Source: CAXBYZ01 sp963980215 (lineage in GTDB: Bacteria > Patescibacteriota > Microgenomatia > UBA1400 > CG1-02-47-37). From it: a DNA stretch of 64,000 nt. Within the stretch, counting starts at the first letter, position 1; each line of letters starts with the position of its first letter. This document shows, piece after piece, positions 39,334-46,950 of this stretch. Made by a program: the position numbers and the translations under genes. The stretch covers positions 1-64,000 of the forward strand of contig CAXBYZ010000001.1 of assembly GCA_963980215.1 (NCBI GenBank). Reading direction: 5' to 3'. The notes beneath the pieces were generated by a model that saw nothing but the letters and a program-made list of their open reading frames with translations, was not told where the DNA came from and searched no databases.

Positions 39334-39341
39334 ATACCTAG

Positions 39342-39752
39342 TCAGTCAATGCTATTAAAGGTAAATCCTCGGGAGTAGAGATATTTATATGCTTTTTGTT
39401 TGTCGGTGATTTTTTTGGATTTTAATAGCTTTTTTGCTAAGTCTTTTTCTTGCTCTGATGAGAGTAGAACTGAATCGATAATAGATTGATCAACACCTTT
39501 TTGAAATAGTTCGCTTTTTAGAGCTATGTTACCCTTTGGTCTATGAGTGGTTCTTTGTTCAACCCACCAAGAGGCAAACTTTTGATCATCTAGCAAGCTT
39601 GCGTTGATAAAATAATCCAGAGTTTGAGTGATTAAATCTGGAGTAGCGTACTTTAATCTTGATAGCTTTTGCTTGATCTCGAAAATACTTCTAGGACGAT
39701 AAGATAGTAACCTTAAGGTTTTATTTTTTAATCGCTCTAAGTCTTTTTCCAT
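39342..39752 (-). CDS. recX: Regulatory protein RecX
   Basis: 136 residues, near the shorter end of the family. Three-helix repeats: LRLLSYRPRSIFEIKQKL, ITQTLDYFINASLLDDQKFASWWVEQRT and HRPKGNIALKSELFQKGVDQ. RecX limits RecA filament growth. Located 3 nt after recA, the common recA-recX order. Confidence 0.9.
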   Translation of the reverse strand: MEKDLERLKNKTLRLLSYRPRSIFEIKQKLSRLKYATPDLITQTLDYFINASLLDDQKFASWWVEQRTTHRPKGNIALKSELFQKGVDQSIIDSVLLSSEQEKDLAKKLLKSKKITDKQKAYKYLYSRGFTFNSID

Positions 39753-39755
39753 TGA

Positions 39756-40787
39756 TTATTTTTTGGCAGGTCGACCACGCTTCTTGGTTTCTACTTGGTC
39801 GCCTTTTACAGCTTTCCAAACTAGACCTTCAATCTCTTTGGCAACTTTTTGAGTTTCGTTTAGGTACATACGGACAGCTTCTTTGCCTTGACCGACTACT
39901 TCTCCTTTGTATTTGTAGAAACTACCAGATTTCTCGATGATGTTGTGCTCAACGGCTAGATCAATTAGTCCACCCATCTTGGAAATACCATCGGTATTTA
40001 AGATGTCTACTTCGGCAAGTCTAAAAGGAGGGGCAACTTTGTTTTTGACAACCTTAAAACGATGACGAGAGCCAACGATAACTTCCCTATCTTGGATGTT
40101 GCCGATTTTTCTACAATCTAATCTAACTGATGAGTAGAACTTTAATGCCTTACCACCTGGAGTAGTTTCTGGATTACCAAACATGACTCCGATCTTCATA
40201 CGGAGTTGGTTGGTAAAGATAACTACTGTTTTTGACTTGGCAATGGCACTGGTGAGTTTTCTCATGGCTTGACTCATAAGTCTTGCCTGAAGACCAATAA
40301 TGGAGTCACCCATCTCTCCTTCGATTTCTGCTTTTGGTACAAGAGCGGCGACGGAGTCGATACAGATAATGTCTACAGCTCCAGAGCGGATTAAAGTTTC
40401 GGTGATTTCTAGGGCTTGTTCGCCAGTATCTGGCTGAGAAATAATAAGGTCGTCTAGCTTAACACCAATAGCTTCGGCTCTTTGAGGGTCTAGGGCATGC
40501 TCGGCGTCTATAAAAGCGGCGGTGCCTCCAATTTTTTGAGCTTCGGCAATGACATGTAAACAAAGTGTAGTTTTACCTGAAGCTTCTGGTCCATAAATTT
40601 CAGTGATACGAGATCGAGGTAAACCACCAACACCAAGAGCGATGTCTAGAGTAATTGAACCGGTGGGAATAACGGCAACTTCTAGGTGCTGTTTGTCACC
40701 TAGTTTCATGATTGAACCTTGGCCATATTCTTTTTGAATCTGTTCCATCGCCACTTTAATTGCTTGAAGTTTTGGATCTTGTGCCAT
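39756..40787 (-). CDS. recA: Recombinase RecA
   Basis: 343 residues. Strand-exchange ATPase. Walker A GPEASGKTT near residue 65-73, VDIICIDSVAALVPKAEIEGEMGDSIIGLQARLMSQAMRKLT, and the loop-2 region TNQLRMKIGVMFGNPETTPGGKALKFYSS. Has a normal leader with AAAGGAG before the ATG. I see no LexA-type box in the promoter region. Confidence 0.98.
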   Translation of the reverse strand: MAQDPKLQAIKVAMEQIQKEYGQGSIMKLGDKQHLEVAVIPTGSITLDIALGVGGLPRSRITEIYGPEASGKTTLCLHVIAEAQKIGGTAAFIDAEHALDPQRAEAIGVKLDDLIISQPDTGEQALEITETLIRSGAVDIICIDSVAALVPKAEIEGEMGDSIIGLQARLMSQAMRKLTSAIAKSKTVVIFTNQLRMKIGVMFGNPETTPGGKALKFYSSVRLDCRKIGNIQDREVIVGSRHRFKVVKNKVAPPFRLAEVDILNTDGISKMGGLIDLAVEHNIIEKSGSFYKYKGEVVGQGKEAVRMYLNETQKVAKEIEGLVWKAVKGDQVETKKRGRPAKK

Positions 40788-40828
40788 GTTTTCTCCTTTT
40801 GTGATGAGCAGGTTTATTATCTTAACTC

Positions 40829-40857
40829 ATTAAACAAACTTTTACCGAAACTGTCAA
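40829..40857 (-). promoter_or_regulatory. recA promoter
   Basis: Minus strand TTGACA (40857-40852), 17 bp, TTTAAT (40834-40829). Predicted start gives a leader of about 35 nt with an SD, unlike most unit-leading genes in the window. Confidence 0.65.
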
Positions 40858-40874
40858 TGGGTGGATTGCCAAAC

Positions 40875-41150
40875 CTAAAGACCACTAAAGCTAATCTTTA
40901 ATTCTCCACCAAATGTATTTGCTAATCGTTTTAGAAAAGAGACTGAAGTTGTAGTTTGGGCGTTTTCAATGCGAGAGATAACTGATTGTTTGGTTTTAAG
41001 TTTTTTAGCTAATTGCTCTTGAGTGAGCTGATGTTTGACTCTAGCCTTGATGACTGTTCTGGCAATTTCATATTCAAGACAACTCTTTTTGAGAGCTTCT
41101 TTGAACTTTGGATTTTTTAACAGTTGTTTTTTGTGTGTTTGCCAGTCCAT
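40875..41150 (-). CDS. higA: HigA-type XRE antitoxin
   Basis: 91 residues with a helix-turn-helix at about 38-85: ARVKHQLTQEQLAKKLKTKQSVISRIENAQTTTSVSFLKRLANTF. Lies downstream of the toxin gene, the HigBA order. Has its own promoter: TATTAT (41164-41159) ends 8 nt before the ATG. A perfect 22-bp palindrome in the spacer is the likely operator. Confidence 0.85.
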   Translation of the reverse strand: MDWQTHKKQLLKNPKFKEALKKSCLEYEIARTVIKARVKHQLTQEQLAKKLKTKQSVISRIENAQTTTSVSFLKRLANTFGGELKISFSGL

Positions 41151-41158
41151 ATGTTTTT

Positions 41159-41188
41159 ATAATATCACAATATTGTGATATTAGTCAA
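41159..41188 (-). promoter_or_regulatory. higA promoter with perfect palindromic operator
   Basis: Minus strand TTGACT (41188-41183), 18 bp, TATTAT (41164-41159), 8 nt to ATG. AATATCACAAT (41161-41171) and its exact inverse (41172-41182) form a 22-bp palindrome filling the spacer; it also touches the higB stop codon. Confidence 0.7.
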
Positions 41189-41522
41189 GTGAGTTTTTTA
41201 ATCTTTGCAAGGCTATCTTGATTTCTTTTTTAGGAGTTTTTTGAGATTTTTTGATAAAAGCATGGAGAAATAAAAATATTTTATTTTTTTTAGTAAAGTA
41301 AAAAAACCGTATAGATTTCTTGCCAATAAGCCTTAATTCCCATAATGGCGTACCCTTAAGTTTCTTGATATAAGGTCTACCTAGCTTGAGGTTAAATTCT
41401 ATTAACAATTCGAATGTATCGTGAACTTTTGCCTGAGAAGTTTCTGGCAAATTATTAATAAAGTCTTTAACTGGAATTTTACCTGATGATTTAGTGTAGT
41501 ATTTTATTTTCCATTTGGGCAT
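41181..41522 (-). CDS. higB: HigB-type (RelE superfamily) toxin
   Basis: 113 residues. Core pattern VKDFINNLPETSQAKVHDTFELLIEFNLKLGRPYIKKLKGTPLWELRLIGKKSIRFFYF and HAFIKKSQKTPKKEIKIALQRL is that of the phage-derived Gp49/HigB toxins. Toxin first, antitoxin second. Promoter TTGACA (41559-41554), 19 bp, TTTAAT (41534-41529), 6 nt to the ATG: leaderless. Confidence 0.87.
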   Translation of the reverse strand: MPKWKIKYYTKSSGKIPVKDFINNLPETSQAKVHDTFELLIEFNLKLGRPYIKKLKGTPLWELRLIGKKSIRFFYFTKKNKIFLFLHAFIKKSQKTPKKEIKIALQRLKNSLD

Positions 41523-41528
41523 TAGTTC

Positions 41529-41559
41529 ATTAAATCAAATAAAACCCGAAGGTGTCAAG
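41529..41559 (-). promoter_or_regulatory. higB promoter, leaderless
   Basis: TTGACA (41559-41554), 19-bp spacer, TTTAAT (41534-41529), then 6 nt to ATG 41522. The spacing is slightly long. Confidence 0.5.
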
Positions 41560-41571
41560 TGGGAGTTGACG

Positions 41572-41580
41572 TGATAAAAT
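41572..41580 (+). promoter_or_regulatory. tRNA-Pro extended -10
   Basis: TGA followed by TAAAAT (41575-41580), 9 nt before the first tRNA base. Confidence 0.5.
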
Positions 41581-41589
41581 AAATAAAAA

Positions 41590-41660
41590 CGGGGATTGGT
41601 TTAACGGTAGAATGCGCGGCTGGGGGTCGTGCGGCGACAGTTCAATTCTGTCATCCCCGA
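41590..41660 (+). tRNA. tRNA-Pro (anticodon GGG)
   Basis: Acceptor CGGGGAT/ATCCCCG, D stem GTTT/GAAT (two wobbles), anticodon stem CGCGG/TCGTG with loop CTGGGGG (anticodon GGG), T stem GACAG/CTGTC with loop TTCAATT, discriminator A. The C1-G72 pair is typical for tRNA-Pro. CCA not encoded. Confidence 0.93.
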
Positions 41661-41686
41661 CTATTTAGATTGATATATCAATCTTT

Positions 41687-41707
41687 ATCACACTCCAGGA
41701 GTGTGAT
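41687..41707. repeat. REP-like palindrome, variant with CAG loop
   Basis: TCACACTCCAGGAGTGTGA plus one A/T pair at each end. Its right edge merges with the TATTAT -10 box (41707-41712) of the cupin gene, 5 nt before that ATG. Confidence 0.8.
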
Positions 41708-41717
41708 ATTATAAACA

Positions 41718-42098
41718 ATGAAAATAATAAAGAAATTAATTGAACCGAAGTATAGAAAGGAAGGTGGATTGTGGATGTTGGATATTGATAAGATTGAAGT
41801 GGGGTTTGAGGTAAAACAACGATCTATAGTACATATTCCTCCTGGCCAACTAGGAGGCAATCACAAACACCCCAGGACTGAAGCGTTTATTGGAATTGGT
41901 AGAGAGTTAGAGTTGGTGTGGAAAGAAAATGAGAAGCTAATAAAAGAGATGATGAATCCAGGGGGACAGCTAGTATTGTTTACTATTCCTCCACAAGTGG
42001 AGCATGCGGTGAAAAATAAGTCTGAAGCTGAAAACGGGATGTTGATTGAGTTGGCTGATGCTGAACAAGATCTGGTAGAAGTTTGTAAATTAATCTAG
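41718..42098 (+). CDS. Small cupin-fold protein
   Basis: 126 residues. IPPGQLGGNHKHPRTEAFIGIG gives the first cupin motif (His, His, Glu) and FTIPPQVEHAVKN the second His, so one metal site of a single-domain cupin; the WxcM/sugar-epimerase-like group is possible but not certain. Leaderless: TATTAT at 41707-41712 ends 5 nt before the ATG. The convergent phosphoribosyltransferase ends 1 nt further on. Confidence 0.75.
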   Translation: MKIIKKLIEPKYRKEGGLWMLDIDKIEVGFEVKQRSIVHIPPGQLGGNHKHPRTEAFIGIGRELELVWKENEKLIKEMMNPGGQLVLFTIPPQVEHAVKNKSEAENGMLIELADAEQDLVEVCKLI

Positions 42099-42119
42099 AT
42101 CACACCTTAGAGGTGTGAT
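42099..42119. repeat. REP-like palindrome at phosphoribosyltransferase end
   Basis: Identical to the RAYT-flanking copies. Encodes HTSKV and the TGA stop of the minus-strand gene, and separates the convergent cupin gene. Confidence 0.9.
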
Positions 42120-42648
42120 TTTGGAAATATTTGACTTGTTCGGGGGAGAAATTAAGGGATTTGAGGGAGTCGAGTTTGCCTAGTTTTTTAAGGTCGTCTA
42201 TGGTCTCTCTAACATCGTAAGCAAAAACTACCCACTTGTCTGTTTTGATTTGCCAGTAATCTGGCAAGGGTTTACTCCAAGGTTTGATAATGGGAGTGAA
42301 AGTGGTAATTTTTTTGGGTTTTAGGGGCTTTAAATAATTAAAGGCGGCTTTTAGAGTAGTACCTTTATCTGTAATTTCGTCGACTAGTAAAATTGACTCG
42401 CCTTTGATATCAACAGCTAATTTTTCAACAATTTTGGGCTCGCCGGAATTGCCAACACTGGCGTAGGAAACGAGAGTGAAATTGGATATAGGTAGCTTTA
42501 GAAAATCTGAGAGAATGCGAGAGATGACTAAACCGCCACGAGAGATACAAACAATGCGATCGAACTTTATTTTTTTGTCGATAACCGTTTTTGAAAATTG
42601 AAAGCAGTGGTCTTGGATTTGATCCCAAGAAATGTATTGAAATTTCAT
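42100..42648 (-). CDS. Phosphoribosyltransferase (Gpt-like)
   Basis: 182 residues. FDRIVCISRGGLVISRILSDFL and the PRPP-binding motif SILLVDEITDKGTTLKAA mark a type I phosphoribosyltransferase; order and the late WVVFAYD segment resemble xanthine/hypoxanthine enzymes (purine salvage), not proven. The C-terminal NHTSKV and stop come from a REP-like palindrome. TAGAGT (42661-42656) ends 7 nt before the ATG and overlaps the edge of another REP variant. Confidence 0.82.
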   Translation of the reverse strand: MKFQYISWDQIQDHCFQFSKTVIDKKIKFDRIVCISRGGLVISRILSDFLKLPISNFTLVSYASVGNSGEPKIVEKLAVDIKGESILLVDEITDKGTTLKAAFNYLKPLKPKKITTFTPIIKPWSKPLPDYWQIKTDKWVVFAYDVRETIDDLKKLGKLDSLKSLNFSPEQVKYFQNHTSKV

Positions 42649-42659
42649 AGGTTTACTCT

Positions 42660-42680
42660 ATCACGCTCCAGGAGTGTGAT
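42660..42680. repeat. REP-like palindrome variant, upstream of phosphoribosyltransferase
   Basis: TCACGCTCCAGGAGTGTGA plus end pairs, one G-T wobble. The phosphoribosyltransferase gene is thus bracketed by REP-like elements on both sides, and the left edge of this copy supplies part of its -10 box. Confidence 0.78.
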
Positions 42681-42696
42681 TGGGTGGTGTATTGGC

Positions 42697-43275
42697 TTAT
42701 TCGATTATTATATCAAGATTATTAAGAAGAGATAAAACTTCAGGCTGGGAAAACTTGACTTTGGTGAGCTTGTTGGTGGTTGGATCGATAGTGTAGTTGG
42801 TGGCTTTGGTAAAATTTGCCTTGGTGAGATTTGAGTTTTGGAAAACGCTTCGATTGAGATCGGAGTTGGAAAAGTTTGAACTAGTTAAATCGGTATCGAT
42901 AAAAAAAGTGTCTCTGATGATACATTCTTGAAAAGAAGTATTTCTTAGGTCTAGTTTTGAGAAACTACATTTATCTAGTAAGCATTTGCTGAAACTAATG
43001 GTAAGTAAAAAGGGGTTTAATTGAGAAAAATCTATGTCCGTTAGCTTGCAGTCTTTTAGACTAATATCTTTAAAACTAGTGGATTCTATGGAAACTTGAC
43101 TAAGCTCACAATTGGTAAATTGACAGTCGGAAAAATCGGCATTGGTAAAGTTGGTTTTGGTAAAAATACATTTGGTAAATTGAGAGTCTAAAAATTCTTT
43201 GGCAGAAAAATCTTGATTGGAAAAATTTAAATTTTTAAAATTTTGATTTTCGTAACTTTGATGATTAAGGTTCAT
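42697..43275 (-). CDS. Pentapeptide-repeat protein
   Basis: 192 residues. Repeats of the A(D/N)LXX kind run from about residue 10 to 160, with F or L at the centre (NFKNLNFSNQDFS, TNADFSDCQF, LRNTSFQECIIRDTFFIDTDLTSSNFSNSDL). These fold as a right-handed square beta-helix. No Qnr-like loops can be claimed. Role unknown. It starts 3 nt after the preceding gene, so it ends the dus operon. Confidence 0.9.
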   Translation of the reverse strand: MNLNHQSYENQNFKNLNFSNQDFSAKEFLDSQFTKCIFTKTNFTNADFSDCQFTNCELSQVSIESTSFKDISLKDCKLTDIDFSQLNPFLLTISFSKCLLDKCSFSKLDLRNTSFQECIIRDTFFIDTDLTSSNFSNSDLNRSVFQNSNLTKANFTKATNYTIDPTTNKLTKVKFSQPEVLSLLNNLDIIIE

Positions 43276-43278
43276 ATT

Positions 43279-44037
43279 TTAATAGCAAAAATAACTACCA
43301 ATAGGAGAAAATTCTTTGATGTAGGTTTGGGGGGTATAGAAAGCCGAGGCGGAACCGCCATCTAAATTGATGGCCACATCAAAATCTTGATTAATTTTTT
43401 GGCCGATAATTTCTAGAACTTGTGGGGTTTCGGCTAGTAGGGGTCCGTTAAACTCCGAGTCTTTAGAAACAATGGTGATAAATATTAGTTGATTTTGAGG
43501 GGTGAGAGTGGCGATGACTCTTCGCCTACCTTCGTCGTTGATAATTTTTAAGGGCATTAAGGCTTGATCTTTGATTAACAAGGGGCCTGACTGGAGACCA
43601 AAGTCGGCATTTGCTATTGGAGTGGTGGTGATAGAAAATTGATTGTCTTTTGAATAAATAAAGCCATTAAATAAACGGCTGGTGATTTCTCTTGACTTTT
43701 CTATTTTGTTTTCTACAAACCAACCTAAAGGTTGATTGTTTTGATCATAAAATCCACCATTGGTAAGAAATGTACAGTTATGTTTTTTGATTAAGTCTGT
43801 GGATGAATCTGATTGAGGGAGGTTTAAAAATAATTGTAAGTTTTTTGAGTTAGGGACTAGATAGTAAGCAAAAGGGTAGGTGTGTTGGTGGTAGTTGACG
43901 GAATTGAGGGTATCGACTAATGACGGGAGTTTAACTTCTTGAGGTAAAGGTGTGACCCCTGGAGTTTTTTGGGGAGAGTTTTTGAAAAAGAGAAGATAGA
44001 GGCTGAGGATTAGGAGAAGAAAAAAGATTTTTTTCAT
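43279..44037 (-). CDS. Anchored phosphodiester glycosidase-like (NAGPA/DUF2233) protein
   Basis: 252 residues. N-terminal membrane segment (1-18). FLTNGGFYDQNNQPLG, GRRRVIATLT and the late INLDGGSASAFY are the blocks of the NAGPA family, whose members cleave GlcNAc-phosphodiesters or related envelope glycans. Exported location fits. Start overlaps the dus stop by 4 nt. The segment TPGVTPLPQEV just after the anchor is faintly like the REP-coded tails of L13/L17, but no clear palindrome is seen. Confidence 0.85.
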   Translation of the reverse strand: MKKIFFLLLILSLYLLFFKNSPQKTPGVTPLPQEVKLPSLVDTLNSVNYHQHTYPFAYYLVPNSKNLQLFLNLPQSDSSTDLIKKHNCTFLTNGGFYDQNNQPLGWFVENKIEKSREITSRLFNGFIYSKDNQFSITTTPIANADFGLQSGPLLIKDQALMPLKIINDEGRRRVIATLTPQNQLIFITIVSKDSEFNGPLLAETPQVLEIIGQKINQDFDVAINLDGGSASAFYTPQTYIKEFSPIGSYFCY

Positions 44038-44990
44038 AAGTTGGCGGTGACGATGGTTTGGAGTTGTTCTCTAGTGGTGGTGGCCATGAGTTGTTGGCGG
44101 AGATTTAGGGCATTAGGAAAGTCGTTGATGTAAACTTTGATAAATCTTTTTAAGACATGAATAGGTTTTTTATCTCCCCAATTTTTGATAAAGATGTTTA
44201 AGTGGTCATCTAATAATTTAAATTTTTCTTGAGGAGATAAATCTTTGATGGATTTTTGGGGATTGAAGATAAAGGGATCGTGAAAGACTCCCCGACCGAT
44301 CATGACGCCATCAACTTGATACTTTTTAACTTTTTGGTGAGCGTCTACTAATGAAGTAACGTCGCCATTGCCGATGATTAGAGTATTAGGGCTGATTTTG
44401 TCTCTTAGCTTAACCGCTTTTCCAATCTCATCCCAATGAGTGGGAACGTCGGATAATTCTTTAGTGGTGCGACCGTGAATGGTAAGGGCTGAGGGTTTGA
44501 ATTTTAGTAAAAAGCTGATCCAGATTTCAGTTTGGATAGTTTTAAAACCAATTCTGGTTTTGATAGAGACTGGGATTTTGTTGTTGGCACCTTTTATAGT
44601 AGCGGTGATAATTTTTTCGGCTAAGGAATGATTGTTGATCAAAGCAGAACAGGCACCTTTTTTGATGACGGTTTTTTCTGGACAGCCAAAATTCAGGTCA
44701 ACTCCGTTAAAACCTAAGTTATAAACTAGATCAGCTGAAGCTTCAAAAAGCTCGGGAACTAGACCCCAAAGTTGGGCGATTAAGGGTTTTTCTTTTGGGG
44801 TGTGATTTAAATATTGAAGATAGCTTGATTGATCGTGAGAAAAGATGGATTGAACGTTAACAAATTCGGTAAACATTAAGTCTGGTTTTCCGATATTAAC
44901 CAACAATTGCCGAAAGGCCATGTCGGTGACCCCCTCCATGGGAGCTAAGCAAATGATGGGCTTTTTTAGGATTTGCCAAATATTTACCAT
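44034..44990 (-). CDS. dus: tRNA-dihydrouridine synthase
   Basis: 318 residues. FMN enzyme reducing uridines in the tRNA D-loop. CLAPMEGVTDMAFRQLL at the N-terminus, GVDLNFGCPEKTVIKKGACSALI with the catalytic Cys, KTRIGFK, ALTIHGRTTKE, and IGNGDVTS with VDGVMIGRG. Closest to DusB in layout. TATAAT (45005-45000) lies 9 nt before the ATG. Heads an operon with the NAGPA-like and pentapeptide genes. Confidence 0.94.
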   Translation of the reverse strand: MVNIWQILKKPIICLAPMEGVTDMAFRQLLVNIGKPDLMFTEFVNVQSIFSHDQSSYLQYLNHTPKEKPLIAQLWGLVPELFEASADLVYNLGFNGVDLNFGCPEKTVIKKGACSALINNHSLAEKIITATIKGANNKIPVSIKTRIGFKTIQTEIWISFLLKFKPSALTIHGRTTKELSDVPTHWDEIGKAVKLRDKISPNTLIIGNGDVTSLVDAHQKVKKYQVDGVMIGRGVFHDPFIFNPQKSIKDLSPQEKFKLLDDHLNIFIKNWGDKKPIHVLKRFIKVYINDFPNALNLRQQLMATTTREQLQTIVTANL

Positions 44991-45005
44991 AGTGAGATGA
45001 TTATA
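44973..45005. promoter_or_regulatory. Divergent promoters of dus and the Cas4-like nuclease
   Basis: Plus strand TTGCCA (44973-44978), 17 bp, GATGAT (44996-45001), 6 nt to ATG 45008. Minus strand TATAAT (45005-45000), 9 nt to ATG 44990. The gap between the genes is only 17 bp, so each promoter reaches into the other gene. Confidence 0.5.
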
Positions 45006-45007
45006 CT

Positions 45008-45871
45008 ATGACTAAAGATAAGTACTCGGCTACTTGGGTTTCTCATTCTTCGATTAGTGATTGGTTGGCTTGTCCTCGAGCTTACTTTTTGAAAAATGTG
45101 TATAAAGATCCAAAAACTGGGCATAAAATTTCTTTAATGAGTCCACCACTAGCTTTGGGGTCGGCGGTACATGAAGTGGTGGAGGGGTTGTCTGTGTTGC
45201 CAACCGATAAAAGATTTGATGAGTCGTTGATTAAAAAATTTGATAAAGTCTGGGGGAAATTTAGTGGTAAGAAGGGTGGGTTTGGGGATGAAGCTGAGGA
45301 GGGCCGGTATAAAGAGAGAGGAAAAAAGATGTTGAGGCGAGTGATGAAGTATCCGGGGCCTTTGAAAAATTTGGCGGTGAAGATTCAGATGGATTTGCCT
45401 AATTATTGGCTAAGTGAAGAAGATAATATAATTCTTTGTGGAAAGATTGATTGGCTTGAATATTTGAAAGACGAGGACATGGTCCATATTATTGACTTTA
45501 AAACCGGAAAAAGGGCGGAGCAAAAGGGTTCGTTGCAACTACCGATTTATTATTTATTGGTAACTAATACTCAAAAACGGGCGGTAAAAAAGGCAAGTTA
45601 TTGGCATATTGATTTGGCCGATGAGCCGATGGAACAAAAGTTACCGGATATTAAAAAAGCTAATGAGAAGATTTTAAAAATTGCTAAGGAGATAAAGCTG
45701 GCGAGAACTTTGGAGAGGTTTAAGTGCCCGAATGATGGCTGTCGAGCTTGTAAACCAATGGAGAAAATTATTAAAGGCGAAGGTGAGTTTGTGGGGGTGG
45801 ATGAGATTCGGCGGGATATTTATATTCTACCTAGAACGAAAGAGGATAAGCCTGAGGGTAAGATATTGTGA
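45008..45871 (+). CDS. Cas4/RecB-like PD-(D/E)XK nuclease with likely Fe-S cluster
   Basis: 287 residues. WVSHSSISDWLACPRAYFLKNVY gives the first Cys of a Cas4/AddB-type cluster; FKCPNDGCRAC near the C-terminus gives three more. The nuclease core shows ALGSAVHEVVE (His), GKIDWLEY (Asp), HIIDFKTGK (D-x-K) and LQLPIYYLL (motif QxxxY). Likely a 5'-3' or nick-processing exonuclease. No CRISPR array or cas genes are present. It begins a plus-strand run of repair/defence-type genes. Confidence 0.88.
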   Translation: MTKDKYSATWVSHSSISDWLACPRAYFLKNVYKDPKTGHKISLMSPPLALGSAVHEVVEGLSVLPTDKRFDESLIKKFDKVWGKFSGKKGGFGDEAEEGRYKERGKKMLRRVMKYPGPLKNLAVKIQMDLPNYWLSEEDNIILCGKIDWLEYLKDEDMVHIIDFKTGKRAEQKGSLQLPIYYLLVTNTQKRAVKKASYWHIDLADEPMEQKLPDIKKANEKILKIAKEIKLARTLERFKCPNDGCRACKPMEKIIKGEGEFVGVDEIRRDIYILPRTKEDKPEGKIL

Positions 45872-45882
45872 GTGAGTAAAAT

Positions 45883-46950
45883 ATGAAGAAAGTGAAATCA
45901 AAACAAATTGACGATGGTTTGAGAGAAATCATACTCTATAGAACAGCTAGTGATCAGGTTAGGGTGGAGGTTTTTTTAATCAATGAAACTTTGTGGCTGA
46001 CTCAAGAGAGGATAGCTAAAGTTTTTGGGGTTCAAAGGCCGGCCATTACCAAGCATTTAAGAAATATATTTGCTAGTGGTGAGTTAGACGAAAAAGGGGT
46101 TAGTTCCATTTTGGAACACACCACTAAGCATGGGGCTATCAAGGGAAAATCTCAGGTTGGCAAAGTTAAGTATTATAATCTTGATGTGATTATTGCCGTA
46201 GGATATAGGGTTAATAGTAAGCGTGCGACTCAATTTAGAATTTGGGCTACTAGTGTATTAAAAGAGTATGTGGTTAAGGGTTTTGCTATGGATGATAATA
46301 GGCTTAAAGATCCTAAATATTTTTTTGGTAAAGATTACTTTGAGGAGCAGTTAGCCAGAATTAGAGATATTCGCTCGAGCGAGCGTAGGTTTTATCAAAA
46401 AATTACTGATATCTACGCCGAGTGTAGTGCGGATTATGATTCAGATGAAGAAATAACTAGAGAATTTTTTGCCACGGTGCAAAATAAGCTTCACTTTGCC
46501 GTCTCTGGGCAAACAGCTGCCGAGATTATTAATGCTAGAGTGTCTAGTAGAAAACCCAATATGGGATTAACTACTTGGAAAAATTCCCCTAAAGGTAAAG
46601 TTAGAGAGGCTGATGTGGAAATTGCTAAAAATTATTTAAGTGAAAAGGAATTAGACCATCTCAATAGAATCGTATCTATGTATCTCGATTATGCTGAGCT
46701 TCAAGCAAAAAGGGGGCGAGTCATGTATATGAAGGATTGGGTAAAAAAACTTGATGCTTTTTTACATTTTAATGATCAGGATATTTTGCAAGGAAAAGGT
46801 GAGGTCAGCCATGAAGTGGCAGTGGCGCTGGCAAAAAAAGAGTATAAGGCTTTTTGTATTAAACAAGATAAAAATTACTTGTCAGATTTTGATAAGTTTA
46901 GTGGACAATATTTGGAGCAGCTGGATAAGAAAACTAATGACAAACTGTAA
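45883..46950 (+). CDS. RhuM-family protein
   Basis: 355 residues. IILYRTASDQVRVEVFLINETLWLTQERIAKVFGVQRPAITKHLRNIFASGEL and KVKYYNLDVIIAVGYRVNSKRATQFRIWATSVLKEYVVKGF are the diagnostic RhuM blocks; the first includes a helix-turn-helix. RhuM genes are mobile and often occur near defence or toxin loci; biochemical role unsettled. Starts 11 nt after the nuclease gene, no SD. Its last 14 nt overlap the MGMT-like gene. Confidence 0.92.
   Translation: MKKVKSKQIDDGLREIILYRTASDQVRVEVFLINETLWLTQERIAKVFGVQRPAITKHLRNIFASGELDEKGVSSILEHTTKHGAIKGKSQVGKVKYYNLDVIIAVGYRVNSKRATQFRIWATSVLKEYVVKGFAMDDNRLKDPKYFFGKDYFEEQLARIRDIRSSERRFYQKITDIYAECSADYDSDEEITREFFATVQNKLHFAVSGQTAAEIINARVSSRKPNMGLTTWKNSPKGKVREADVEIAKNYLSEKELDHLNRIVSMYLDYAELQAKRGRVMYMKDWVKKLDAFLHFNDQDILQGKGEVSHEVAVALAKKEYKAFCIKQDKNYLSDFDKFSGQYLEQLDKKTNDKL

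Noticed and set aside
43930..43975. REP-coded TPGV segment in the NAGPA-like protein
   Set aside because: The DNA here lacks the paired arms seen in rplM and rplQ; only the peptide is vaguely alike.
45008..45871. Type I CRISPR-Cas locus because of the Cas4-like nuclease
   Set aside because: No repeat-spacer array and no other cas gene within the window; Cas4-like nucleases are common outside CRISPR.
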